Numbered from the stretch's first letter, positions 32,774 to 43,801 are shown. The stretch: 64,000 bases of DNA from Liopterus haemorrhoidalis (GCA_963971575.1 OZ020624.1:12982625-13046624), one strand, 5' to 3'. Notes: generated by a model not told the origin, from the letters alone. Program-made: numbers and translations.

Positions 32774-33129
32774 GTCAGTTATAGTTCATTCCCTCTTTTT
32801 TACAACTATAAGCACTAGGCATTTAAAAAAAAAATTACGGGACAGTTCTTCTCACTTGTTTACTTGCTGTTGGTATTAGAATTCAGATTCAGATAGATTA
32901 GTATTTATTGGTCTATCCCTCTCTTCCTCTCTCCCCCTTCGTAGCACCATTTGTCATTTTATATTCAAGCCAAACAATATCATCATACTGTGTTTTAAAT
33001 CTGCATTTTTAATACAAGTCTTTCCAACTATATTGCGTCTACGTCTCTACATGGCTCTTCTGATTTTCATTAAATTTTAGTTATTGTCTGTCTGACGTGG
33101 CCGTACTTCGTACGGTTTTTATAATATAC

Positions 33130-33690
33130 ATTTTTATTGCAAAGTAAATGATAAGTGAGATATTTGAATTTCAGGTAGCACCCCACTATAGATAGCTCCC
33201 AAATATGAGTTTTTTAAATACTATACTGAACAGAAGATAATCGTTTATTTGTTAAGTAAATAATAATTGAGATATTTTAAGTTGATACTTAGTGCTTATC
33301 GGATTAAGAACTGCCCTGAACAGAATATAAACTTTTCTACGTCCAAATAAAATTTTCTTATATACATATTTGCTGTTAAATAAATAAGAAGTGGGATGTT
33401 TAAAGTTTACAGACAGTGCTCCCCATAGCCCCCAAATATTCATTAAAAAGTGCATTGAACAGAAAATAATCTTTTCTTCAATCTTAACAAGTTTTCTTAA
33501 ATAATTGTTTGCTGTTACGTAAATTGTGAGTGTGGTGTTTCCAGTTTATATGTAGCGCTCCCTTTAGCCCCAGAAATATTATTCAAACTTCATACACGTA
33601 AAAGAAACAAATCATCTGTATATTTTTGATGTAAAGTAAATAATAAGTGAGATATTTTAAGTATATCTCGGACAAACAGACACAGAAGCA
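33130..33690. repeat. Degenerate ~120-150-bp minisatellite in intron 1
   Basis: Four diverged units share AAGTAAATAATAAGTGAGAT-like sequence, then TTTA.AGTTTA, a block like GCTCCCCATAGCCCCCAAAT and CTGAACAGAAAATAAT. Units begin near 33140, 33255, 33385, 33505, with a partial one at 33638. Confidence 0.75.
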
Positions 33691-33699
33691 TAAATTGTT

Positions 33700-34397
33700 T
33701 CTTTTTTGGATATCGTCTTACAATCACTTGAAATGTGCAGAAGCGAAGTATAAGGACTGTATAGACTATATCTAATTTATATGCCTTTCAAAATATGTAA
33801 AAATATATGATGCTCCATTCAAATTTTTCGTAGATAATCCAAACCAAATGAGGCAATCCAGTTTAGACGATTTTAAATAATAGAAGACATTTATCATTTA
33901 AATTACTATTTAAATTTAGTGCATTTAGAACATGACTGGAAAACGGTTAACAAACCGATTTAAAAAACCGGTTAACCGTTATTTTTTTTTTAACTATTTC
34001 ATTAACCATAAACAAAACCGAAACCAAAAAATAATTTTATTCAGAATATTTACCGGAAATTTATTGAAACTGAATATTCTGAATCACCAGTTTTATTTTT
34101 TTGTTTAATATAACAACGTTGTCATAAAAAAAAATAATAATTAATTAATTAAATTGCAGTCAGTAATGAATGCACGTCAGTGGTTTTACTCAGGTTGTGG
34201 TGCCCTCGATTCTCTGTCCACAGATAATTTACTAAAGAAGTGACATTCTCATGTTAAAAGTTTCGACAGTATCCTACTACAATCTATGAACTCGCCGAGA
34301 ACTAAAAACACTTGTCACCAAAGTTGGTCTTAAAATTAGTCAAAAAAGAATTGTTATAAATACTGGACATAATTTTTATTACATTCATAATCCTTCC
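33700..34397. other. Intron sequence without recognised feature
   Basis: A/T-rich; a small palindromic patch of GGTTAACCGG-type words lies near 33945-33985 (AAACGGTTAACAAACCG, AAACCGGTTAACCG). No coding trace. The stretch 32784-33130 is equally plain. Confidence 0.4.
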
Positions 34398-34400
34398 TTA

Positions 34401-34971
34401 AGGTAGCCATACACGGCGAGGCCGCGGCCGGTACTTGAGGCCAAAAAATCACGAACAAAAAACATATTTCGGCCTTGAGGCCAGATTGTAATTGGCCTTG
34501 AGGCCAGACTTATACTACCGTGTGTGTGCTGCCGACAGTCGGCCTTGAGGATTTTTAAAGTGAGTGTCGAATTTATTTAGTCATGTCTAGAGAATTTTTA
34601 TCGGATTCATACTAATGTATGAAAATGAACCTTGCTTGTGGCAATTGAGTTCTAAAGAATACCAGGTTAGAAATAAAAAGGAGGCTGCGTGCGCGAAATT
34701 GTTGGAAAAAATAAAAGAAGTGGACGCGAAAGCTACAAAAAATTACGTAATTAAAAAATAAACAATATCAGAAGCGCTCTCCGAAACGAGAATAAAAAAA
34801 TTAAGGAATCGATGAAATCAAGAGCATCTGCTGATTCTACGCACAAGCCTAAGTTGTGGTCCTCAAGGTCTTTTCCTTGAGGCCAATCCTCTCCGTGTTT
34901 GGGCGAGGGTTCGGTAAAGGAATTCCTTGAGGCTTTTTCCTTGAGGAAATCTTCACCGTGTATGGCTACCT
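34401..34971 (+). mobile_element. PIF/Harbinger derivative with MADF remnant
   Basis: Perfect 16-bp terminal inverted repeats AGGTAGCCATACACGG at both ends, and TTA on each side (34398-34400 and 34972-34974), the Harbinger 3-bp duplication. The interior keeps part of the element's MADF (Myb/SANT-like) gene but no transposase. The motif CTTGAGG occurs many times near both ends. Confidence 0.88.
34583..34880 (+). pseudogene. MADF-domain (Myb/SANT-like) gene fragment of Harbinger
   Basis: MSREFLSDSY is followed, after a one-base shift at about 34611, by YENEPCLWQLSSKEYQVRNK and KLLEKIKEVDAKATKNYVIKK to a stop at 34759-34761. Further in-family wording then continues (ESMKSRAS-like, HKPKLW). This is the start of an MADF domain, which Harbinger elements use as a second, DNA-binding protein that helps the transposase. 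Frame is broken and the gene is short. Confidence 0.78.
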
Positions 34972-35099
34972 TTACACGAACACAGACTTGTATCACAGAG
35001 ATGTGATACTGGACGCTCCAATAAAATCTGTGTCACTCGTCCAACGTCACATCTATTATCTATTTTCTGTATTAATTAAATTATATCTGTCGGCCTCAT

Positions 35100-35790
35100 A
35101 TTTGATTTCTACACGTTTCAGATGATTTATAATCATACGCAAGAAAAAGGACGATATTTGCAAGAAAGTCAATTTCTGTTTGTCTGTCCGTCTGTCTGTT
35201 TATCTGAGATTTACGTAAGAACAGTTGGACATATTTTAACGAAATTTTGTATGATAGATTGAACCAGGATTCAAATATAGGCTATATGGTATCTCATAAT
35301 GTTCATATTAAGCGGGTGTCTGAGGGTTAAAACTGTTTACTAAATAGTTTAAAATATCTCCCTTATTATTGAGTTAACAGAAAAGCCTGTGTAACAAAAA
35401 TAGTCTGTAATAACAAAACAAATCTTATTTGATAATACATTTTTTTAATGAGATGAATATTTCAGTGACTTGAAACTATATCCGCAAAGAAGTCAATTTC
35501 TGTCCGTCCGTTTATCTGAGATTCACGCAAAAACAGTTGGACATATTTTGTATGATGATAAAGTACAACTAGAATTCAAATATAGGTTATATGGTGTCTC
35601 AAATATTTAGAAAAAATTTAGACCGTTTTTTAAATTCCACCCCAAAAAATGTAAATTGGTATTTTTTATTCGATAGGACGTCCCCTGGACCTATAAACTT
35701 GAAATTAATACAGTATATTCCGTCCATGACGTAAGAATCCACTAAGAAGCTCTAGCACTAGGCTCTCATTGCTGTTTCCTTCTACATGCC
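35100..35790. other. Two copies of a dispersed repeat with TCTGTCTGTC words
   Basis: 35160-35310 and 35490-35610 share AAGTCAATTTCTG, GTCTGTC/GTCCG runs, CAGTTGGACATATTTT and CAAATATAGG.TATATGG. Related TCTGTC-rich sequence occurs near 56278-56330. The family is not identified. Confidence 0.55.
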
Positions 35791-35795
35791 ATTAA

Positions 35796-36004
35796 TGGCT
35801 CAATTCTGTGCAACCAATAACGCGTTCCGTAAGTAATCTATAGGCGTTACGTGTACCTATAGGCAATTGGTTGATTCTCCGCGCACCCCTGTCGTTACAT
35901 GTAAAAATTACTGGTGTGCTCAGATTCAACCTATTACCTATAGGTACCCGTAACGCCGATAGATTTCTTACGGAACGCGTTAAGGATTTCACAGAACTGA
36001 GCCA
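35796..36004. mobile_element. Foldback MITE with ~78-bp arms
   Basis: The left arm (35796-35873) and the reverse complement of the right arm (35927-36004) agree along nearly their whole length, for example AACGCGTTCCGTAAG and GGCGTTACG.GTACCTATAGG. TAA lies on both sides (35793-35795 and 36005-36007), suggesting a 3-bp duplication. The loop is only about 50 bp. A 90-codon frame crosses it on the minus strand by chance. Confidence 0.88.
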
Positions 36005-36009
36005 TAAGT

Positions 36010-36475
36010 CTTCATAGAGACTATTTATGTTGTCGTATTTGAGCTCATTCAATTTAAGGTCCAAAATTTATTAATTCACTGAGGCCTCTATATGGAATTC
36101 TGTTAAATGTAATAGTAAATTCTTAAAAATTGACAACCTTTGATTTAAAACAGGTAAACAAAACACTTGAAATTATCTAAGATAAACTTGTTATCAGCAA
36201 AAACAAAAAATGTGACTGAATAAATTCTCACCTGACAAGATGATGTCAGTCCTATTCCAGGTCGAACTAAGCACTTAAGTAGTTTTGCAATTAATATCGA
36301 CGGAGATAATTTTCTAGATTATAGAATATTTCTGTGATAACTCTGATAACATCAACTGGAAATAAGCAGTTTCTTATTACCAGCTTTTATAAATAATAAA
36401 AGTAATTGAAAAGTTATTAAGACTTAATTTTTAACATTTGATTTGTATTAGTAAAATGGATGACTATTGAGTTAT
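36010..36475. other. Intron sequence without recognised feature
   Basis: AT-rich, no repeat or coding identity found. Confidence 0.4.
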
Positions 36476-37157
36476 TTTGCTAAACACGTGTATGGGTAAC
36501 CTTTGTAAGCAAAAACCTAGTCGATATCCCATCGGGCCTAACTGATACTGAGAAATCCGAATTTTACCCTTTTTCACCCCTTAGGGGTCGAACTTGGAAA
36601 AAAATGTCTTATGTCATAGGTAGAATATACTTCCCGAAATTCTTGATTCTAATAAAAAAAACTAATTTAATCCTGCAGGGCTGTCAAAACTGTCAAAACA
36701 CTTTCGAAAAAAGACACCTTATTATATTATATTATATACACCTATATGTCGGAAAGGAATAATTCAACAAGCACAGGGGATACTAAGGGTTTATATAATT
36801 CGCCCTGATTCTATATTTACCCTTTTAGGCGCCGATCAGGACAAAATATTGAATTATAACCTCATACATGTGTACGGGTAAACTTTGTAAGCAAAAGCCA
36901 AGTCGCTATCTGATCGGAAAAACCGTGGAAAAATATTTAACCTCTTTTCATCTGCTTAGGGATCGAATTTCGAAAAATTCCATCTTAGTGGGAGCTTTCG
37001 TTATGGAAGGAGTAATTTTCCTGAACTCCATGTTTCTTATAAAAAATATTCTAATTTACCCTTTTCAAGGTGAAAAACGGCCAAAAAACTTTCTACAGAT
37101 TCAAAATGAACTATGTATATATAAAAAAGGAATGTATTCAATAAATACAGAAGATAC

Positions 37158-37599
37158 TTTTTTTTTTTATTAATTTATTATTGGCCATCGGCATAAGACG
37201 CCATATTAGCCAGCTTCAATATACATTTACAGAACATAAATAATAATTATAAATTTTATAACAAGATATATATAATACATAACAAATAAATTATAAATTA
37301 TAAGATTATATTTGAAATTTTCATGAATTTTGAAATATGTTTATAAGTTCTTTTATCGTTTAATATGTCGAATAATTTGGTTGGGGGTTTTTTTAAAATT
37401 GGTAATAAATTTTGTAAAAATGTTAATCTGTGACGTGCGTATGTCGGGCATTGAAAAAATATGTGGTCCAGGCTACCAGTCGATGTATTATCACAGCTGC
37501 AAAAAGGCGATGAAAGTACACCAATTCTATGGAGATGAGCTGGATGACCAGCATGTCCAGATCTCAATCTGCATATGGTTGTAATGAGATTGCGTTCTG
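37158..37599 (-). mobile_element. 5'-truncated non-LTR element, minus strand
   Basis: The minus strand encodes a C-terminal fragment (ICRLRSGHAGHPAHLHRIGV, CSCDNTSTGSLDHIFFQC) typical of jockey/R1-type ORF2 ends, then a short 3' region and a poly(A) tail (poly-T at 37158-37167). The 11-bp target duplication ACAGAAGATAC lies at 37147-37157 and 37600-37610. Confidence 0.88.
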
Positions 37600-38184
37600 A
37601 CAGAAGATACAAATGCTTCTATAAATCATCCTGAATTTACTGTAGATTCATCCCTTTAGGGGATGATTGAAGCAAAATTCTGAATTACATTTTTATATAT
37701 GCGCCTATGTAACATTTGAAGTAAAAACCAAGCCGTTATCTCATCGAGCCAAGAGAGATATTGACAAATATTTGAAAAAACATTTCACTCCCTTAGGGGT
37801 CGCATTTCGAAAAATCTCTTCTTATTAGGTGCATACGTCATGGAAGAAATATACTCCCTGAATTTCATTAGTCTACTAAAAAGTACCAATGTACTCCTTT
37901 AGGCCTGAAATTTAAAAAAAATGGTCAAAACACTTTCTAATGATTTTAAACATCCCAATTTTTTCTTTTCGAAGTAAAATTTAAAAAACACGGTCAAAAG
38001 CCTTACTACAGATTAAAAAAAGAGCTATATATCAAAAAGTAATGTTATAACTCAACAGATATATAAGATACGAAGGCTTCTAAAATTCATTCTGAATCTA
38101 AGTAGATTCACACTTTTAGGGATTGATTGGAGCAAAATCCTGATCTACATTTTTATACATGTGTTCGGGTAATCTTTGTAAGTA

Positions 38185-38364
38185 GCCGGTCACCGTGGCG
38201 TAGTGGTAAGTGTAGCGATGCACTGATTTCTAGGCCATGGGGGCTCGGGTTCGAATCCCTGTTATGGCATGGATATTTGTATTATCCAAAAATTGTGTTG
38301 GTCAAAAATTAAAAAAATGCATTTACTGGATTTTAATAGTTAAGTCCATAAATTAAAAAAAAAA
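38185..38364 (+). mobile_element. tRNA-derived SINE
   Basis: A box TGGCGTAGTGG at 38196-38206 and B box GGTTCGAATCC at 38248-38258 form a pol III promoter. A tRNA-unrelated body ends in an A-rich tail. A 12-bp target duplication (TCTTTGTAAGTA and TCCTTGTAAGTA, one mismatch) brackets it, inside a ~380-bp repeat unit. Confidence 0.88.
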
Positions 38365-38455
38365 TCCTTGTAAGTAAAAACCAAGAAGTTATCTTATCGA
38401 GCCTGAGATATTGAGGAATCCATGAAAAAACATTTCACCAATAAAACTACACTAC

Positions 38456-39600
38456 AAAAACATAAATAATAATATATTAAACATTGTTGCACGTTACAAT
38501 CAGCTGATAGTTCGGTAGCTATTTTGATGAAGTAGGTTCTGAAGTTTAACAAGTGACGCTTTCAATTTATATGTTTTTAAATTAAATATTTTAATTTTTT
38601 AATGATAAAATTATATAGCTGTATATAAAATATATTATTTGACTCGCTTATAATGGCTATATTACACTCGGATGCTTACAACCCTCGCCTACGGCGCGGG
38701 TGGTAATCTTCATCCTCATTCCAAAAATATTATTTCATCATGATAATGCACGTGTCTATACATGTGTCTTTTCTATGTCACAAATTGCTGAATTATTATT
38801 ATTATTATTATTATTATTCACTTGATTTAATCCCGTTTCATTTCCACCGGATTCAAATTTCAAAAAATTCTTTGGTTGCAAGTGAATTTCTTCAAATAAT
38901 GTATAACGCACATTTAGCAAGTACAGTTAGATGTCCGTTAAAAATCATAAACTTTATTACTCTACACACATAACTTCCCACACATGGCTCACGTTCAGCA
39001 CTTATGCTAGGGTAAAAAATACCCCTGCAGGTAGTGATGCCCCCCCCCACTTCAATTCACTCTTAGTTGTGTCGCCAGCCGCCAATAACAACATTCATTC
39101 CATAACTGGTTCTTTACTAAGAGACGCAAACTGTTATTCTATATTTTTATTTTTGTGTTATTTGTGTTAATATATTACTTACAACAGGCTATGTATATGT
39201 TGTATCCAGGTCATCACTTGCATTTCTACAAACTGGTCCAAAAATGTTCTAAAAGAGGTAGTTTATAGACCATTTTGAAGACCGCGAGAAATCTACTTCC
39301 AGTTTGGGAGCATCGCTGAACAATGTTTATTGAAGACCAGAGAGATTAAATTGACGAATAAAAGAAATTAAAATAAAAAGTTTTTCATTACAATGTCTTG
39401 AACTTTTCTAATAGCCCTCGTATTCTAAGCCATCGATTTTGCAATAAAATATTTAAAATAATCCTTTTTAATATAAGTTCTAATACACCTAACTAGAGCA
39501 AAATTTTATTATGAATCTAATTCTTTAACAACTTTTAGATTTTGTTTAAAGGTGTTTTGAAATGTTTTCATTCTGGGAGGAGATAAATTGTTCTATATTA
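38456..39600. other. Intron sequence, mostly unrecognised
   Basis: Contains a short (ATT)n run at about 38790-38816 and a GCCTACGGCGCGGG block near 38690. No coding similarity. Confidence 0.4.
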
Positions 39601-39624
39601 AATATTACTGATTTTCTTGTGCAG

Positions 39625-40058
39625 TGTGTCCGGAGACTCTCTTGAGCAATAAATGTGACTGGGTTGGACAACTGGACGACGTCGCGGACCACTACTCGAA
39701 AAAACATCCAGAGCTAGTGGTACAGCACCCCTACACAACCAAGCCAGACATAAAAAGGAATTCTGCTGTGAACTTATTATTCACAGCTTTCCAGTTTGTC
39801 TTTCTTTTACAATCTAAGCTCATGGTTACAAAGGGCAAGTTCTGGCACCGAGTGCTTCTTATCGGACCGTCACATCTGGCAACCTTGTTTAACTACACGA
39901 TTACAATTAGCGGGATGAAGGGAAGTCTAACTAAAACCAAACCAGTGATTCACCGGGGAACATTCGCAAATACAATTGAGGACAGCATTGAACACAAAAT
40001 AAATCACCTGTTTTATGAAGTTGGAGATTATGACGAAATAAATTTTGAATTAAGGTAC
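39625..40058 (+). CDS. SIAH-like E3 ligase, exon 2
   Basis: After acceptor TTTTCTTGTGCAG, the first codon is completed by exon 1. The start completes the zinc finger (CPETLLSNKCDWVGQLDDVADH, with paired His in DHYSKKH). What follows is the TRAF-like substrate-binding domain start (residues about 130-240). At the 3' end two donors overlap: GTACGT at 40055 and GTACTT at 40059. Only the second keeps the frame with the candidate exon 3. Using it, the total product would be 271 residues, near the ~280 of SIAH proteins. Confidence 0.75.
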
Positions 40059-40581
40059 GTACTTTTGGCAGATTACAAAATCTTCACGTTTATTCAGTAG
40101 TATTTCTCGAGTGGTCACATCGGTTTGCTATCCAAGTACCTGATGTTATTAGGTCGTTTTTGATATCAGTTGCTAATTTTTCTCGTCATATACTATTATT
40201 TCACCGCAGAATTCATATATGATTAATTTGTATACTACAGGTATTTCTCAACATGATTGTGTGATGTATAGTTTGGAATAGTTTTCGAAAATATCGCAAT
40301 TTTTATGTTGCTGAAAAAATCGATTATTTTTGTAATTTAAAATTTATTGTATAAGTACGTTATCAAAGAAGGATCTTTAAGCCCAGATCAAGAAACAAAA
40401 AGCTATTTTTTAAATAATTTTACATTTTGACGAAATTTTTGCCAATTACTAGGATTTTCATTTAATACCCTACGTGACATTTACAAAAATTTATAAATAC
40501 ATTTTTGGTTCTATGTTTTTGTTAAAGTTATGGCTAAGGAAAAAGAGGTGCTACTACATGTTCCATATGAATCATCTTTAG
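40059..40581 (+). other. Intron 2 of the SIAH-like gene (proposed)
   Basis: 523 bp from GTACTT to ATCATCTTTAG. AT-rich. The alternative donor at 40055 would shift the frame into a stop after about ten residues. Confidence 0.45.
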
Positions 40582-40671
40582 GTTTCGGAAAAAAACATCA
40601 AATGCGGAGTAAACGTCACTCTAGTTCATTTAAGACTAGCTGAAAACCCGTGCTTCGCTATGGTATATTGA
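40582..40671 (+). CDS. SIAH-like E3 ligase, candidate exon 3
   Basis: Thirty codons ending TGA at 40669-40671. The product has EKNIKCGVNVTLVHLRLAE, plausible as the last strands of a TRAF-like domain. The last seven or so codons (NPCFAMVY) come from AACCCGTGCTTCGCTATGG, the start of a common insect dispersed repeat, so the true end of the gene may have been lost or replaced. Assignment depends on the donor choice at 40059. Confidence 0.4.
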   Translation, partial: VSEKNIKCGVNVTLVHLRLAENPCFAMVY

Positions 40672-40895
40672 TGGTCTCATTAGCGTAAAATCCTCAGTTT
40701 TTTTTAAAACTTGTGCATGGGTAACCTTTGTAAGCAAAAACCTAGTCGTTATCTAATCTGTTCTACAAGATATTGAGGAATCCGTGAAATCACATTTCAC
40801 CACTTTTCACCCCAAGGAGTTGAATTTCGAAAAATCCCTTCTTTATGGGTGCTTCCATCATGAAGGGAAGCTCCTCGCTTCTGGAATACAAGTGA

Positions 40896-40897
<2 letters not shown>
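40672..40897. repeat. Copy of the ~380-bp intron repeat
   Basis: GTGCATGGGTAACCTTTGTAAG at about 40716 and TTTCACCCCAAGGAGTTGAA near 40800 match the array at 36478-38455. Confidence 0.7.

Positions 40898-40949
<52 letters not shown>
40898..40949. repeat. (TA)n microsatellite
   Basis: About 25 TA dinucleotides between the repeat copy and an RT fragment. Confidence 0.95.
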
Positions 40950-40951
<2 letters not shown>

Positions 40952-41720
40952 AAGAAAGGAAGAAATTATTAAAAATATTAAAACAGCAAGATATTTGGAA
41001 ATATTTAAAGAAAGAAAGAAAACCAAATGAACCTACTTTTGAAGGTATTGAAATGGAAGAATGGAAAAATAATTTTATGAACATATTAGAAGGTACGAAC
41101 GAAAAAATAATTATGGCATTTCCAGAGGAAGAAGAAATGGAAGAGGGAGAAGAAGAAATAACATTAGAGGAAGTACAATGGCAGATAGAGAAATTAAAAA
41201 GGAACAAGGCACCCGGAGAAGACCAAATTAATAATGAAGCATGGATATACTGCCCAGAAAATATTATATTACATCTGGTAAAATTTTATAACAAAATATG
41301 GAAAGAAAAACATATGCCGGCAAACTGGAAAAAAGGACTGATAATACCCATATACAAGACAAGAGACAGGAAAAATATAAAAAATTACAGAGGAATAACT
41401 TTGATGAACACCGTTTATAAGATCTTCGCCATGATTGTAGATCAAAGACTAAGACAGGAAATAAATGAAAAGAACCTACTTCCAGACACACAAAACGGAT
41501 TCAGAAAGGGACGAAGAACAACGGACAACATATATGTGCTCAACCACCTGGCCAACCGAGAATTGGAAAAGAAAGGGGGAAAACTATTCGTTCTGTTCGC
41601 CGATCTCAAAGCCGCATTGACAATGTAGATAGAATGGAATTAATAAATACCTTGAAGAAGAAAGGAGTGAGTAGTTCAGTAGTGAGAAACATACAAAAGT
41701 TATATGAAGAAACACTTACA
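40950..41720 (+). pseudogene. Non-LTR RT fragment
   Basis: Frame 41053-41628 encodes IEKLKRNKAPGEDQINNEAW, IPIYKTRDRKNIKNYRGITL, LPDTQNGFRKGRRTTDNIYVL and KLFVLFADLKAALTM. These are RT fingers and palm motif A of a non-LTR element, with the expected DLKAAFD motif altered by a shift to a stop at 41628. The following bases continue the palm in another frame. It ends at a TA run. Confidence 0.78.
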
Positions 41721-41747
41721 GCTATATATATATATATACATATATAA
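41721..41747. repeat. Imperfect (TA)n run
   Basis: TA-rich run directly before the PLE-A end. Confidence 0.85.
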
Positions 41748-41831
41748 TCGAAAGAAAGTTCTTGACGAAATAAATATGGGTATTGAATAAAATTCTTATT
41801 TCATAATCGTCATATATTTATTAAAAAAAAT

Positions 41832-41875
41832 TATAGAGACGTTTCGATTGGGTATCCAATCATCCTCAGTCTAAA
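41832..41875 (-). ncRNA. Hammerhead-ribozyme-like motif, PLE-A copy 2
   Basis: Minus strand: stem I UAGA with UCUA, core CUGAGGA, extra U, stem II GAUUGG/CCAAUC with loop AUAC, GAAAC, and GUC cleavage triplet with an ACGU self-complementary stem III. All classical hammerhead core positions are met except for the extra U before stem II, seen in all four copies in this window. Stem III is so short that only a dimer would fold well, as reported for minimal hammerheads in retroelements. Confidence 0.65.
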
Positions 41876-42429
41876 AATAAGGTACACATTGAAATATAAC
41901 AAAATCGAAATTATTAATCTTGTATAAAAGAATATTTGTAATAAAGAAAATGTAAAAGTAAAATGAAGTAACTAGAAAACTAACAATGAAAACAAAATAT
42001 GCAAGACAAAACCAAGATGGCGCGAACTCCATTTTGTATTACGTACGGTTAATAATATATGTGCTAAACACGTAAACTAAAAAAAAAATTAATATAAATC
42101 CAAGAGGACAAACAATATTCTTTAATACAGTCATAATTAGCAAAAAAAAAAAGGAAGTGTTCTTAACAAAGATAGCTTACCCAATATTATATAGTCAATG
42201 ATAAAAAATCACATGTTTCCACATTAAAATGTTTGGAACGGACAGAAACGGTTAATCATAGTCTAGCCAAACGATCTGTCCTATACTGGTAGACCGATCG
42301 ACGTCACAAACATATGATAAGGTGAGGAAACTACTTGTGACAGGTAGGTATCAAAACAGCTGTTTATTATGTAAAAAGTTTAAAATATGAATTATTAAGA
42401 CCGACGGTATCTGTTTTTTAATTTACGCA

Positions 42430-43625
42430 TTTATCTTTAGAAGTGTGTATGTGCAGCATCTCTGATATCATTCTTTTTTGAAAATGTCCTTCTTTATCCA
42501 AAATTTGAACATTTTCATAATCAAATATATGACCCGTTTTATTAGAGTGTACCGCGAGAGCTGTGCTGTTGGATTTTAATCTTACGTCAGTTTTATGTTG
42601 GTAAATACGTTTTTTTTAAATTTGTTGAGCGGTGCCTATGTAACTTTTATTGCATTCCCCACACGGAATTTCGTAAACAACATTTGAGGTATCAAGTTTG
42701 GGAATTTTTGATTTTAATTTTGAAAAATTATTATTATTATTATTATCTGTGCTGAAGGCTAAATTTATATCAAATTTGTTGAAAATATTTTTAAATGGTA
42801 CGAATTCTGAGTTGTGATATGGGAAGCTGGTATATTTATTATTATTATTTGTTTTATTTGTGGGTTTAGAATTAGATGCTGCCCATATTCTTTTTTTAAT
42901 GCATTTATTAATGAGGTTGGGAGGGTAGTTATTATTAATAAATTCTGTTTTTACTTTTTGAAGATTTTTAGTTCTGTAATTAGGATGTGCTAATTTTATG
43001 GCATGGTCCAGCAAATTGTTGAGGTAGTTGACCTTCAATGACATAGGGTGATTAGACCAGAAATTTAAGTATCGGTCACTGTGAGTATTTTTACAGTACC
43101 AATCCGTAAATATCTGGTTATCCTCAGACCTTATCATTAAAACATTCATGAAAGCTATTCTACCATTTTCTTTTTCTTCATATGTGAAGTTTAATCGCGG
43201 GTGAAAAGAATTAAAGCACTCAACTAGGGTATTTATTGAGTTTTTGGGATATATTAGAATATCATCTACGTATCTGTAATAAAGACCAGGGGTTTCTGGT
43301 AATCTACTTAAACAATTTGTTTCAACTTCTTCCAGGACTAAGTTGGCTACTACACTCGATAGCGGGCTACCCATAGCGAAACCATGCGTCTGGGTGTAGA
43401 AGTTATCAAATGCTTTGAAGTATGTGTTGTTAAGACAAAATCTGGTATCTATTAGAAATTCATCCTTAGAGAGTGTGGTGAAATCTTTAATTTTGTCCCA
43501 TTTATTTTCAATGATTTTGAGTGCCAGGTCAATTGGTACATTGGTGAAGAGCGATTCTACATCAAGTGAAAGCATTATGTGATTATTGGGGATACTGATA
43601 TTTCTGACCTTTTTGACGAACTCAA
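42430..43625 (-). pseudogene. PLE-A reverse transcriptase and GIY-YIG endonuclease
   Basis: The main open frame is 42616-43575. RT landmarks: SLDVESLFTNVPIDLAL (palm A), HGFAMGSPLSSVVANL and the catalytic LYYRYVDDILIY. A linker with WAASNSK follows, then the GIY-YIG start VVYEIPCGECNKSYIG with the CxxC pair typical of Penelope endonucleases. A TAA in frame near 42613 breaks the endonuclease, whose remainder runs to about 42430. Coding extends upstream of 43575 to the microsatellite. Penelope elements prime reverse transcription at a break made by this nuclease. Confidence 0.88.
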
Positions 43626-43651
43626 AACTATTAACTTAACTTACTATTACT

Positions 43652-43796
<145 letters not shown>

Positions 43797-43800
43797 GTTG

Positions 43801-43801
43801 T

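Larger units (their letters stand above)
36478..38455. repeat. Tandem array of a ~380-bp repeat, interrupted twice
   Basis: Units begin near 36483, 36862, 37696 and 38154 with a version of GTGTATGGGTAACCTTTGTAAG, then CAAAAACC.AGTCG.TATC.CATCG and a TTTCACCCCTTAGGGGTCGA-like block and CTTAGTGGG. Removing the non-LTR insertion (37158-37599) makes the second spacing about 390 bp. A further unit is at 40716-40890. Similar sequence is widespread in insect genomes; I do not know its class. Confidence 0.75.
32774..39624 (+). other. Intron 1 of the SIAH-like gene
   Basis: 6.85 kb from GTCAGT to TTTTCTTGTGCAG. It is filled with repeats and transposons, listed separately. Phase 1 on both sides gives a Val codon across the splice. 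Confidence 0.78.
41748..43640 (-). mobile_element. Penelope-like element PLE-A, 5'-truncated, minus strand
   Basis: On the minus strand it has coding sequence for Penelope-type RT and the start of a GIY-YIG endonuclease (42430-43625), followed by a non-coding 3' region that ends near 41748 with a hammerhead-like motif. The 3' region matches the fragment at 5828-6060. The 5' side stops at a GT microsatellite. Confidence 0.85.

Noticed and set aside
35792..36064. 90-codon minus-strand frame
   Set aside because: It crosses both arms of the foldback MITE, so it reads repeat DNA.
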